From the NCBI GenBank assembly GCA_047459075.1, contig VSCH01000035.1, positions 1-28,686 of the forward strand: a stretch of DNA of 28,686 bases, in the 5' to 3' direction. The notes under the pieces are model-generated. The model saw only the letters and a list, made by a program, of their open reading frames with translations. It was not told where the DNA came from and did no database searches. Both the position numbers and the translations under genes were made by a program. This stretch comes from ZC4RG19 sp017577565. Its GTDB lineage: Bacteria; Actinomycetota; Acidimicrobiia; Acidimicrobiales; VFJN01. This document shows, in pieces, positions 7,462-14,256 of the stretch; the stretch's first letter is position 1; each line of letters begins with the position of its first letter.

Positions 7462-8007
7462 ATGGACACCGACGCCGAGGTCGAGCGCGACAACGGCTAC
7501 GCAGCCAAGGTCGGCGCCCGACTTCGTTCGATCCGCCGACAGAAGCACCTCTCGCTGCAGGACGTCGAGGCTGCATCGGATCACGAGTTCAAGGCATCGG
7601 TCCTGGGGGCCTACGAGCGTGGCGAGCGGGCGATCTCCGTACCGCGCCTGCAACGCCTCGCTCGCTTCTACCGGGTCCCCGTCGACCAGATGCTGCCGAG
7701 CGACGACGAGCTCGGCATCCGGTCGAGCGGTGACGAGCAGATCGTCGACCTGACCGACCGCTCGCGGTCGCGACGCGACGACCGGCCGGTCACCATCGAC
7801 CTCGGTGCGGTCGAGCAGCTCGGCGGCCAGGAGGGGGAGATGCTGGCCCGCTACCTGCGCATGATCCAGGTGCAGCGGGGGGACTACAACGGCCGGATGC
7901 TGACCATCCGGCGCGAGGACCTGCGGGCGGTCGCCTGCATCCTCGACTGCCATCCCGATCAGGTGCCGGCCCGGCTCGACAGCCTGGGCCTCTGCCTCGT
8001 CCGGTAG
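7462..8007 (+). CDS. bldD: BldD-like transcription regulator with c-di-GMP-binding signature
   Basis: This 181-residue protein has an N-terminal XRE-type helix-turn-helix (about 15-80): VGARLRSIRRQKHLSLQDVE, then SVLGAYERGERAISVPRLQR and LARFYRVPVDQMLP. A charged linker (about 85-110) leads to a C-terminal domain. That domain carries RGD (139-141), eight residues, then RRED (150-153), matching the RGD-x8-RQDD c-di-GMP signature of Streptomyces BldD. In Streptomyces, BldD bound to a c-di-GMP tetramer represses sporulation genes. Here the regulon is unknown. ATG 7462 follows a strong GGGAGGA site and there is a clear promoter upstream. It stands alone between rsmE and hemW. The family assignment is strong; the exact role in this organism is inference. 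Confidence 0.92.
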   Translation: MDTDAEVERDNGYAAKVGARLRSIRRQKHLSLQDVEAASDHEFKASVLGAYERGERAISVPRLQRLARFYRVPVDQMLPSDDELGIRSSGDEQIVDLTDRSRSRRDDRPVTIDLGAVEQLGGQEGEMLARYLRMIQVQRGDYNGRMLTIRREDLRAVACILDCHPDQVPARLDSLGLCLVR

Positions 8008-8011
8008 GAGG
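8006..8011 (+). promoter_or_regulatory. Strong Shine-Dalgarno site of hemW facing ACG codons
   Basis: AGGAGG overlaps the bldD stop codon (TAG 8005-8007). The only codons at a suitable distance in the hemW frame are ACG at 8017 (5 bases away) and ACG at 8020 (8 bases away). There is no ATG, GTG, TTG or CTG in frame from 8008 to 8073. Confidence 0.7.
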
Positions 8012-8019
8012 GCGTCACG

Positions 8020-9102
8020 ACGCCGAGCGACGCCGCCGCACCGACGGGCGAACCGTTCGGCGTCTACGTCCACGTGCCGTTCTGCGCGGCCCGGTGCGAC
8101 TACTGCGCGTTCGCCACGTGGACCGATCGCCACCACCTCCAGGGTGCCTACCTCGAGGCGTGTCGCACCGACGTCGAACGCCACGTGGCCGGGGGCATGC
8201 CCCCGGCCACGAGCGTCTTCGTGGGCGGTGGGACGCCGTCGCTCGTGCCGCCCCGGGACCTCGTGGCGGTGCTCGAGGCCATCCCGACGCGGCCGGGGTG
8301 CGAGGTCACCGTCGAGTGCAACCCCGACACCGTCACCCCCGAGCTGGTCGAGGCCTACGCCGCCGGCGGCGTGACCCGCGTGAGCCTCGGCGTGCAGTCG
8401 ATGGTCGAGCACGTGCTCGCCGCCCTCGGCCGCTCGCACGACCCGGCGAACGTGCGGCGGGCGGTCGGGCTCGTCCGGGCGGCCGGCCTCACCTTCAACC
8501 TCGACCTGATCTACGGCGCGGCCGGCGAGACGCTCGACGACTGGCGGCGCACGCTGGAGGAGGCGCTGGCGCTCGACCCGCCCCACGTCAGCGCCTACGC
8601 GCTGACCGTCGAGCCGGGCACCCCGCTGGCCGGCGACCCCGCTCGCCACCCCGACGACGACGACCAGGCCGACAAGTACGAGCTGACCGCCGACCTGCTG
8701 GAGCAGGCCGGCCTCGCCTGGTACGAGATCTCCAACTGGGCCCGGCCGGGCCACGAGTGCCGCCACAACCGCCTGTACTGGTCGATGGGGGAGTACCAGG
8801 CGTTCGGCTGCGCCGGGCACTCGCACCGTGCCGGGCGCCGGTTCTGGAACGTGCGCACCCCCGAGCGCTACGTCGAGGCGGTGGCGGCCGGCCGCTCCCC
8901 CGAGGCTGCGGGCGAGCGGCTCGACGCCCGGGCCCGGCGGCTGGAGGCGCTGCAGCTGGCGCTGCGCACCCGGGAGGGCGTCCCGGCGTCGGCCCTGCCG
9001 GTGGACGAGCTCGACGGGCTCGTCGAGGTGCGCGGCGACCGGGCCGTGCTGACCCGCCGGGGGCGGTTGCTGGCCAACGAGGTGGCGCTCCGCCTGCGGT
9101 GA
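8020..9102 (+). CDS. hemW: Radical SAM heme chaperone HemW (coproporphyrinogen-dehydrogenase-like)
   Basis: About 360 residues. HemW binds heme and a 4Fe-4S cluster and inserts heme into membrane proteins; it was long misnamed HemN. The first strand and cluster motif read FGVYVHVPFCAARCDYCAF, with cysteines C-x3-C-x2-C. Further signs are SVFVGGGTPSLVPP, EVTVECNPDTVTPE, RVSLGVQSM, LDLIYGAAGETLDDW, HVSAYALTVEPGTPLA and HNRLYWSMGEYQAFGCAGHS. The first in-frame GTG (8074) would delete strand FGVYVHV just before the cysteines, so translation must begin earlier. Nothing but ACG lies at the right distance from AGGAGG. I set the start at ACG 8020; 8017 is possible, and so is a one-base error that hides an ATG. 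The gene follows bldD by 12 bases. Confidence 0.9.
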   Translation, partial: TPSDAAAPTGEPFGVYVHVPFCAARCDYCAFATWTDRHHLQGAYLEACRTDVERHVAGGMPPATSVFVGGGTPSLVPPRDLVAVLEAIPTRPGCEVTVECNPDTVTPELVEAYAAGGVTRVSLGVQSMVEHVLAALGRSHDPANVRRAVGLVRAAGLTFNLDLIYGAAGETLDDWRRTLEEALALDPPHVSAYALTVEPGTPLAGDPARHPDDDDQADKYELTADLLEQAGLAWYEISNWARPGHECRHNRLYWSMGEYQAFGCAGHSHRAGRRFWNVRTPERYVEAVAAGRSPEAAGERLDARARRLEALQLALRTREGVPASALPVDELDGLVEVRGDRAVLTRRGRLLANEVALRLR

Positions 9103-9171
9103 CCGGCCGCCGCCGGCGCCGTCCCGGCACCGTTGGTGGATGTTGCAGGCCTGGTGCAAGACTTCCCGGCC

Positions 9172-10539
9172 ATGCCGTTCCACGCCTCGGTCCAGGAGTG
9201 GGACGCCGACCTGGTGGCCGGCGACCCCCTCGGCTTCCCGGGCTACGCCGAGCGCCGCCGGGAGCTCGCCGAGGGGGGCGAGGCGGTCGCGACCGGGCGG
9301 ACCGAGCACTACGCCTACGTCGACCTGCGCTTCGACGTCATGGGCGGGACGATGGGCGCGGCCGTGGGGGAGAAGGTCGTCCGGGCCTACGACCGGGCCC
9401 GGGACCTCCGCCTGCCGGTCGTCGTCCGGACCTGCACGGGCGGCGCCCGGCTGCAGGAGGGGATGGTGGCGCTCGTCCAGCTGGCCCGCACGGCGTCGGC
9501 CGCCCGGCGCCACGCGGCCGCCGGGCTGCTGTCGCTCGGCGTCTACGGCTCACCGACGACCGGCGGCGTCTACGCCTCGTTCGGCTCGCTGGTCGACCTG
9601 CGGGCGGCGGTCGAGGGGGCGGTCGTCGGCTTCGCCGGGCCCCGCGTCGCCGAGGCGGCCATCGGCGAGCCCCTCCCCGCGGGCTCGCACACGGCCGAGG
9701 CGGCGCACGCCGCCGGCCACGTGGACGAGCTCCTCCGGCCGGGCCGGGAGGCCGAGTGGGTGGAGGTCGCCCTCGGCCTGCGGGACCGCCCGCTGCCGAC
9801 CCGGCCGCTGCCGGCCTGGGAGGACCCCGGCGTCGGCGGCGCCTGGGGCGAGGTGCTGCGGGCCCGGGCCACCGGCCGCCCGACCGGCATCGACCGGGCC
9901 GCCCGGCTGTGCGCGTCGTGGCTCGAGCTGCGGGGCGGCGACCCGACCGTGCGGGCGGGACTGGCCACCGTGGCCGGTCGCCGGTGCGTCGTGGTGGCGA
10001 CCGACCGCTACCACCGCGACGGGCGCCCGACCCCCGCCGGCTTCCGCCTCGCCCAGCGGGCGGTCGGGCTGGCGGGCCGGTTGGGGCTGCCGGTGGTCAC
10101 GCTGGTCGACACGCCGGGCGCCGACCCGTCCCCGGCCTCGGAGGCAGACGGGCTCGCCGGCGAGATCGCCCGGACCTTCGCCGCCTTCGCCGACTGCCCG
10201 AGCCCGATCGTCTCGGTGTGCGTCGGGGAGGGCGGCAGCGGCGGCGCCCTCGCGCTCTCCTACGCCGACCGCCTGCTCATCACCGAGCACTCGGTGTTCT
10301 CGGTCATCGCTCCCGAGGGGGCGGCCGCCATCCTCGAGCGTGACGCCTCCCGGGCGCCCGAGGTCGCCGAGCGCCTCGCCCTGACCTCGGGCGACATGCT
10401 GGCGCTCGGCATCGTCGACGAGGTCGTCCCCGAGGGCCAGGAGGCGCTCGACCGGGCGGTGGCCGCCGCGCTCGATGCGGCCCGGCCGGGCGACCGGGTG
10501 GCCCGCTTCGACCGGGCGACGGCCCGCTGGCTCGGCTGA
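9172..10539 (+). CDS. Single-chain acetyl-CoA carboxylase carboxyltransferase (AccD-AccA fusion type)
   Basis: About 455 residues. The N-terminal half is AccD (beta) like, with DVMGGTMGAAVGEKVVRAYD and the oxyanion motif GGARLQEG (90-97), then YGSPTTGGVYASFG. The C-terminal half is AccA (alpha) like, with LVDTPGADP, GEGGSGGALALSYADRLL (from 352) and SVFSVIAPEGAAAILERDA. It should transfer the carboxyl group from carboxybiotin to acetyl-CoA (or another acyl-CoA) for fatty acid synthesis. The cysteine zinc ribbon normal for bacterial AccD is absent. ATG 9172 is chosen because AAGACT (9158-9163) lies 8 bases before it and TTGGTG (9133-9138) 19 bases further up, a leaderless arrangement. TTG 9133 or GTG 9136 would add 12-13 residues. 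No biotin carboxylase or carrier gene is nearby. Confidence 0.85.
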   Translation: MPFHASVQEWDADLVAGDPLGFPGYAERRRELAEGGEAVATGRTEHYAYVDLRFDVMGGTMGAAVGEKVVRAYDRARDLRLPVVVRTCTGGARLQEGMVALVQLARTASAARRHAAAGLLSLGVYGSPTTGGVYASFGSLVDLRAAVEGAVVGFAGPRVAEAAIGEPLPAGSHTAEAAHAAGHVDELLRPGREAEWVEVALGLRDRPLPTRPLPAWEDPGVGGAWGEVLRARATGRPTGIDRAARLCASWLELRGGDPTVRAGLATVAGRRCVVVATDRYHRDGRPTPAGFRLAQRAVGLAGRLGLPVVTLVDTPGADPSPASEADGLAGEIARTFAAFADCPSPIVSVCVGEGGSGGALALSYADRLLITEHSVFSVIAPEGAAAILERDASRAPEVAERLALTSGDMLALGIVDEVVPEGQEALDRAVAAALDAARPGDRVARFDRATARWLG

Positions 10540-10558
10540 GCCGCCCGGTGGTGCCGGG

Positions 10559-10577
10559 CGGTCCGGCGCGCGGACCG
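10559..10577. terminator. Hairpin between converging carboxyltransferase and LysM genes
   Basis: CGGTCCG (10559-10565) and CGGACCG (10571-10577) form a perfect 7-base-pair stem with a GCGCG loop. It sits in the 61-base gap between two 3' ends and is a likely shared terminator without a T run. Confidence 0.5.
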
Positions 10578-10600
10578 GCGGGGGCCGCCGAGCCGGGGGC

Positions 10601-11536
10601 TCAGGGCTGCCGTGGTGGCAGGACGAGCCGCTGGCCGGGCACCAGCAGGTCCGGGTTCCCGGGGTCGACCAGCCGGTCTCGGTTGGCCTCGACCAACCGG
10701 CGCCAGTAGCGGTGGGTCTCCTGGTCGCCGGCGGCGGCCACCACCTGCGCGGCGATCGTCCAGAACGAGTCGCCCTGCTCGACGACCCACACCGTGGGGT
10801 CGACCTCCGGCAGCGGGGGCGCCGGCGTCGTCGGCGGGGCGGCCGCCGCGCCGGCGGTCGGGGGCGCCGGGTCGACCGCGGGTGTCGGGGCGGCGGGCGC
10901 GGACCCGTCGCCCACCGGTCGGACCGGGCCGGGCGCATCCCCGGCCACGCCGGCCGGGGCGCCGCCGCCGGCCGCGGTCGGTGCCGCGTCCGCCTCCCGG
11001 GCCATCGTCGCGGTGGCCGGGACGCCGGTCGCGCCCGGGGCGAGCGCCCCGCCGGTCCGGCCGGTCGTCGTGGCCGTGGCGGGTGGGAGGCGGACCATGG
11101 ACGCCGTGCCCCGCTCCGCCGGCGGGGCGGTGGCGAGGAGCTGGCCGGGTGCCGTCCCGGCGCGGGGGAGGGGCGGGAGCGCCGCGGCGCCGCCGAGGAC
11201 CAGGCCGAGGCCCGAGGCGCTCGTGACCACCCGGCGGACGAGCTCCGGCGTCACCCGGTCGGCGAGGGCGTCGAGCCACTCGAGGCCGGCCGCTCGCACC
11301 AGCACGGCGAGGATCGTGGCGCCGAGCAGGTGGAGGCAGGCGCCGAGCGCAGCGAGCCGCAGCACGGCCGCGGCCATGTCTGCCGCCGGCGTCGTCTCGG
11401 CCCAGGCCGCCAGCTCGCCGGGGGAGCGGAGGGGGACGGACAGCGGCCCCCGGCCGAGCGTGTCGAGGATGCGGACGGCGGCGACGAGGGCGGCGGTCCA
11501 CGCCGCCAGCCGGACGGTGGCGAGCGCCCGGGTCAC
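10601..11536 (-). CDS. Membrane-anchored LysM-domain protein
   Basis: This 311-residue protein has two to three hydrophobic helices in the first 130 residues: VRLAAWTAALVAAVRILDTL, MAAAVLRLAALGACLHLLGA (continuing TILAVLV), and a third near SGLGLVLGGAAALPPLP. A long Pro/Ala/Thr-rich spacer (about 130-245) follows. The C-terminal LysM domain has VWVVEQGDSFWTIAAQ, then YWRRLVEANRDRLVDPGNPD and LLVPGQRLVLPP. LysM binds N-acetylglucosamine polymers such as peptidoglycan. Proteins of this build occur in actinobacterial Tad-pilus loci. The GTG start overlaps the stop of the pseudokinase gene by 4 bases (GTGA), so the two are cotranslated. An envelope-anchoring role is inferred; no catalytic domain is seen. 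Confidence 0.85.
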   Translation of the reverse strand: MTRALATVRLAAWTAALVAAVRILDTLGRGPLSVPLRSPGELAAWAETTPAADMAAAVLRLAALGACLHLLGATILAVLVRAAGLEWLDALADRVTPELVRRVVTSASGLGLVLGGAAALPPLPRAGTAPGQLLATAPPAERGTASMVRLPPATATTTGRTGGALAPGATGVPATATMAREADAAPTAAGGGAPAGVAGDAPGPVRPVGDGSAPAAPTPAVDPAPPTAGAAAAPPTTPAPPLPEVDPTVWVVEQGDSFWTIAAQVVAAAGDQETHRYWRRLVEANRDRLVDPGNPDLLVPGQRLVLPPRQP

Positions 11537-13035
11537 CCGTCCACCTCCACCGCCCGCACCTCACCCGAGGTCAGCTCGACGACCAGCCGGTCGCACCCGC
11601 CGCCGGTCGCCTCGGCGCGGAGGTCGGCGGCGCCCTCGACCCGCGCCGCGGGCGTCACCGTCAGCGGCTCGCCGGCCTCGGCCCAGGCGTCGAAGGCGAA
11701 GACGTCGCCGGTGGCGGGGCGGAGCAGGGCGGGCGTCGCCTCCCCGTCGCAGTCCCAGTCGCCGAGGGCGACGCGGTCGCCCTCCTCGCCGAGCGACCAG
11801 CGGGCGACGCCGGCGTCGACGACCGTCCCGTCGACCGAGAGCGGCTCGGGGCACCCGTCGCCGTCGACGTCGGCGGCGGGCGGGGCGACCGGCGGGCAGT
11901 GGACGGCGACGCCATCGGGCTCGGCGACGTCCGGCTCGTGGCCGGGCCGGGCCCAGGTGGCGGCCCCGGCACCGGCGAGGGCCAGGGCGGCGGCCGCCAC
12001 ACCGCCCGCGCCGACGAGCCGGCGGGCGGGCCGGATGGGGCCGTGGCGGCGCGCGCCACCCGCCGCCGGCCGGCCCGCCTCGTCCGGTCCGTCCGCCCCG
12101 TGCCGCGGGTGTCCCCAGGGCGGGGTCGTGGCCAGCGCCAGCGGGAGCGGCCCGGGACCGCGGCCGCCACCCGGCGTCCCGACGTTCGCCGGGGCGAACG
12201 GGTCGTCGGTCCCGTCGTGCTCGGCCTCGCCGTCCCCGCCGTCCCCGGTCGGCTCGGGCGACGGGCGGGCCCAGGGGCCGGAGCCGACGGCGGCGGCCCA
12301 CCGCTCGTGCTCCGGGGGCAGGTCGGCGAGGCGCCAGATGCGCTCGAAGGTGTCGGTCGTCGGGGCCGTGCCCGCGGCGGCGCCCCGCGGCCGCCCGGGC
12401 CCCGCGGGGAGCGCGGCGTCGGGCACGGCCTCGAGGAGCGCGGCGGCGAGCACCCGGGCCGTGGGCCGGCGGGTGGGCACCGGGTCGGTGGCCCGGGCCG
12501 CGACCTGGTGCAGCGCCCGGACGGCCCGGTCGGGGCCCCGCCAGGGGAGGCGGCGCCGGGGCGGGGGCACCCGGTCGGCCAGGTCGGCGAGCACCCGGCC
12601 CAGGGCGCCCACGTCGTCGGCCGGCGTCGCCTCCTCGTCGCCGGCGAAGCCGCACAGGCGGGGCCGGCCGTCGTCGCCGACGAGGACGTGGGTGGCGTCG
12701 AGGCGGCCGTGGACGATGCCGACCTCGTGGAGGTCGTCGAGCGTGGTCGCCACGGCGGCGACCAGGCCCGCGACCGCACCCGCCGTGCCGGTCCAGGAGG
12801 CCACGGGCTCGCCGGCGTAGAGGGTCCGCAGCTCGACGGTCTCGTCGTCACCCCCGTCCCCGTCGCCCCCGTCCCCGTCCGAGGCGGTCCCGACGAGGGC
12901 GACGACGCCGGGGTGGCGGGCGGCGAGCAGCCGCCGGCGCTCCCGGCGCAGCCGGGCCGCGGCCGCCGGCCCCCGGCCCGCCTTGACGACGACCGGCTCG
13001 TCACCGTCGAGCTCGACCCGCAGGTGCAGATCCAT
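11533..13035 (-). CDS. Membrane pseudokinase with extracytoplasmic FG-GAP-like tail
   Basis: 500 residues from ATG 13035. Residues 1-230 look like a Ser/Thr protein kinase: beta-strand lysine VVVKAG (K18), RRERRRLLAARHPGVVALVG (helix C region) and LDDLHEVGIVHGRLDATHVL. The key residues are gone. HRDLKxxN reads HGRLDATH (109-116) and DFG reads GFA (129-131). A disordered Gly/Pro/Asp-rich linker follows. One transmembrane helix (about 340-362, LVGAGGVAAAALALAGAGAA) leads to a roughly 135-residue outer domain with DVDGDGCPEP, GDWDCDGEATPALL and further strands. These resemble Ca-binding FG-GAP propeller blades. The start is set by a leaderless promoter; an upstream GTG or ATG at 13071 is less likely. 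The inner half probably binds a partner rather than phosphorylating it. Confidence 0.8.
   Translation of the reverse strand: MDLHLRVELDGDEPVVVKAGRGPAAAARLRRERRRLLAARHPGVVALVGTASDGDGGDGDGGDDETVELRTLYAGEPVASWTGTAGAVAGLVAAVATTLDDLHEVGIVHGRLDATHVLVGDDGRPRLCGFAGDEEATPADDVGALGRVLADLADRVPPPRRRLPWRGPDRAVRALHQVAARATDPVPTRRPTARVLAAALLEAVPDAALPAGPGRPRGAAAGTAPTTDTFERIWRLADLPPEHERWAAAVGSGPWARPSPEPTGDGGDGEAEHDGTDDPFAPANVGTPGGGRGPGPLPLALATTPPWGHPRHGADGPDEAGRPAAGGARRHGPIRPARRLVGAGGVAAAALALAGAGAATWARPGHEPDVAEPDGVAVHCPPVAPPAADVDGDGCPEPLSVDGTVVDAGVARWSLGEEGDRVALGDWDCDGEATPALLRPATGDVFAFDAWAEAGEPLTVTPAARVEGAADLRAEATGGGCDRLVVELTSGEVRAVEVDG
12851..12880. repeat. 15-bp tandem repeat inside the pseudokinase gene
   Basis: CCCCCGTCCCCGTCG (12851-12865) is followed directly by a copy differing only in the last base (12866-12880). 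On the coding strand it encodes the Gly-Asp run DGDGGDGDGGDD in the N-lobe (about residues 53-64). The repeat is in frame, so copy-number change would lengthen or shorten a loop without breaking the gene. Confidence 0.8.
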
Positions 13036-13090
13036 GGCCGCCAGCCTGCTGGAGGCATCGAGGCATGTCAAGACTCATCGAAATGACATG
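13036..13090 (-). promoter_or_regulatory. Leaderless promoter and inverted repeat of the pseudokinase-LysM operon
   Basis: On the minus strand there is a perfect TTGACA (13071-13066), 17 bases, CAGGCT (13048-13043), and then the ATG only 7 bases later. This is a leaderless arrangement and it fixes the gene start at 13035. The inverted repeat CATGTCA (13064-13070) / TGACATG (13084-13090), with a 13-base spacer, overlaps the -35 and is a candidate operator. The patch is strikingly A+T-rich for this window. Confidence 0.62.
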
Positions 13091-13129
13091 ACACTCGTCG
13101 TCGTCCGGACCTCGGTGGACGACCCCGGC

Positions 13130-13615
13130 TCACCCACCGGGCCCGGGGCGGAGGGTGGCCGACGCCCGGGCCGTCACCGTCGTGCCGTCCGGGGCGCCGG
13201 GGACGACGCCGGCGAAGACGTAATCGGCCTCGACACGGACCTCGACCTCGACCTGGTCGCCCCGCACCCGCACGATCGGGGCACCGACCACGTCGTCGGC
13301 GAGCTGGCTCGCGGCCACGACCTGCCGGGCGACGGCGGCGGCCCGGGCCGGGTCGGGCCGGTGGGTGCCGGCGCGCAGCGCCACGGGGTCGGCCGCCGCG
13401 CCGGCGGCGTCGTTGGCGGCCGCGGCGGCGAGGTCGTGGGCCTGGCGGTGCCGCAGGTGCACGAGGGCCATGTCGACCGCGACCGAGGCCAGCACGAGGA
13501 CGACGAGCAGGGCGGCGGGGACGAGGAGCAGCACGCTGCCCCGGTCGGGGCGCCCCCGCACGAGGGCCGGCCGCCGCCCGCCGTCTCGGGTGGGACGCCG
13601 CCCGGCCGGGTTCAC
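13130..13615 (-). CDS. TadG-like pilus/pseudopilin-family membrane protein
   Basis: 161 residues from a GTG that overlaps the upstream stop (GTGA). A basic N-terminal segment ends in RGRPDRGS. It is followed by one long hydrophobic helix (VLLLVPAALLVVLVLASVAV) and DMALVHLRHRQAHDLAAAAA, then NDAAGAAA. This is the characteristic N-terminus of TadE/TadG and Flp-associated minor pilins. The remainder is strand-rich (QVEVEVRVEADYVFAGVVPG), presumably outside the membrane. TadE/TadG-type proteins are minor components of tight-adherence pili. It is translationally coupled to the TadE-like gene. The small size makes TadE versus TadG naming arbitrary. Gene end to pseudokinase start is 94 bases. Confidence 0.75.
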   Translation of the reverse strand: MNPAGRRPTRDGGRRPALVRGRPDRGSVLLLVPAALLVVLVLASVAVDMALVHLRHRQAHDLAAAAANDAAGAAADPVALRAGTHRPDPARAAAVARQVVAASQLADDVVGAPIVRVRGDQVEVEVRVEADYVFAGVVPGAPDGTTVTARASATLRPGPGG

Positions 13616-14169
13616 CCGCACGCCGCCGCGCTCCCCGGCACGCCCGACCGGTAGGGGTCGACGATCTCGCTGTGGCGGCCCGTCACGTCGAAGCCCGGGC
13701 CGAGGCCGCCGACCCAGGGGATCGTGAGCGAGGGCACCCGGTAGGTGGCCGTGAAGGTGGCCCGGGCGCAGCGGGTGTAGCCGGCCCGGCCGCCGGCGCC
13801 CTCCAGCGACGTCAGCGCCACCGTCGCCCGGGACGGGTCGCGGCCGTGGGCGTCGAGCGCCGCCAGGCCGGCGGCGACGGCCTCCCGCTCGGCCCGGGCC
13901 GACCCGCCCGGCCCCGACACGTCGGCCTCGACGTAGTGCCGCGTCGCCTGGCGGGCCGCGGCGTCGACGGCGACCTTGGCGTCGACGACCGCCCACAGGT
14001 TGGCGACCAGCAGGACCCCGGCGACGAAGGTCAGCAGGCCGAACGGCAGCGCCTCGACGCCGCCGACCATCCCGGCGTCGCCCCGCCGCGCTCGCTCGTC
14101 GCCGTCGTCCCCCTGGTCCCCGGCGGCCCGCCGCGGGCCGCTGCGCCGGTGCCGTCTGCCGACCCCCAC
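13612..14169 (-). CDS. TadE-like minor pilin
   Basis: 185 residues. After a basic, charged leader (RARRGDAGMVGGVEALPFGL) comes a hydrophobic helix (LLTFVAGVLLVANLWAVVDA) and KVAVDAAARQATRHYVEADV. This is the TadE layout of a leader, a Glu a few residues after Gly, then a transmembrane helix. The Glu in VGGVEA is the expected position used by prepilin-type processing. A mostly beta C-terminal region follows, with a pair of cysteines (one in TRCARATF, one in the AAACG end). The GTG start at 14169 lies 9 bases after a minus-strand TAGCGT (14184-14179), again close to leaderless; ATG 14070 is an alternative. It forms a two-gene unit with the TadG-like gene. Confidence 0.72.
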   Translation of the reverse strand: MGVGRRHRRSGPRRAAGDQGDDGDERARRGDAGMVGGVEALPFGLLTFVAGVLLVANLWAVVDAKVAVDAAARQATRHYVEADVSGPGGSARAEREAVAAGLAALDAHGRDPSRATVALTSLEGAGGRAGYTRCARATFTATYRVPSLTIPWVGGLGPGFDVTGRHSEIVDPYRSGVPGSAAACG

Positions 14170-14232
14170 GGGCCGGACACGCTAGCGCGCTGCGTCCCGG
14201 GGCGACGACGGAACGTGCTCCATCCCGCAGCC

Positions 14233-14253
14233 GGGCGTCCCCCGCGGGGAGCC
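14233..14253. terminator. Possible weak terminator after corC
   Basis: A G+C-rich imperfect palindrome is centred on CCCCGCGGGG (14240-14249) just past the corC stop. The core arms are short and the outer arms mismatch. It is the only hairpin candidate in the 87-base gap between corC and the TadE-like gene. Confidence 0.3.
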
Positions 14254-14256
14254 CCG

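Noticed and set aside
8094..10343. 749-codon plus-strand frame over hemW and the carboxyltransferase
   Set aside because: Out of frame with both, and low-complexity throughout.
11899..13086. Plus-strand frame opposite the pseudokinase
   Set aside because: The minus strand shows the kinase-like order of motifs and a matching leaderless promoter; the plus frame is Gly/Arg-rich without structure.
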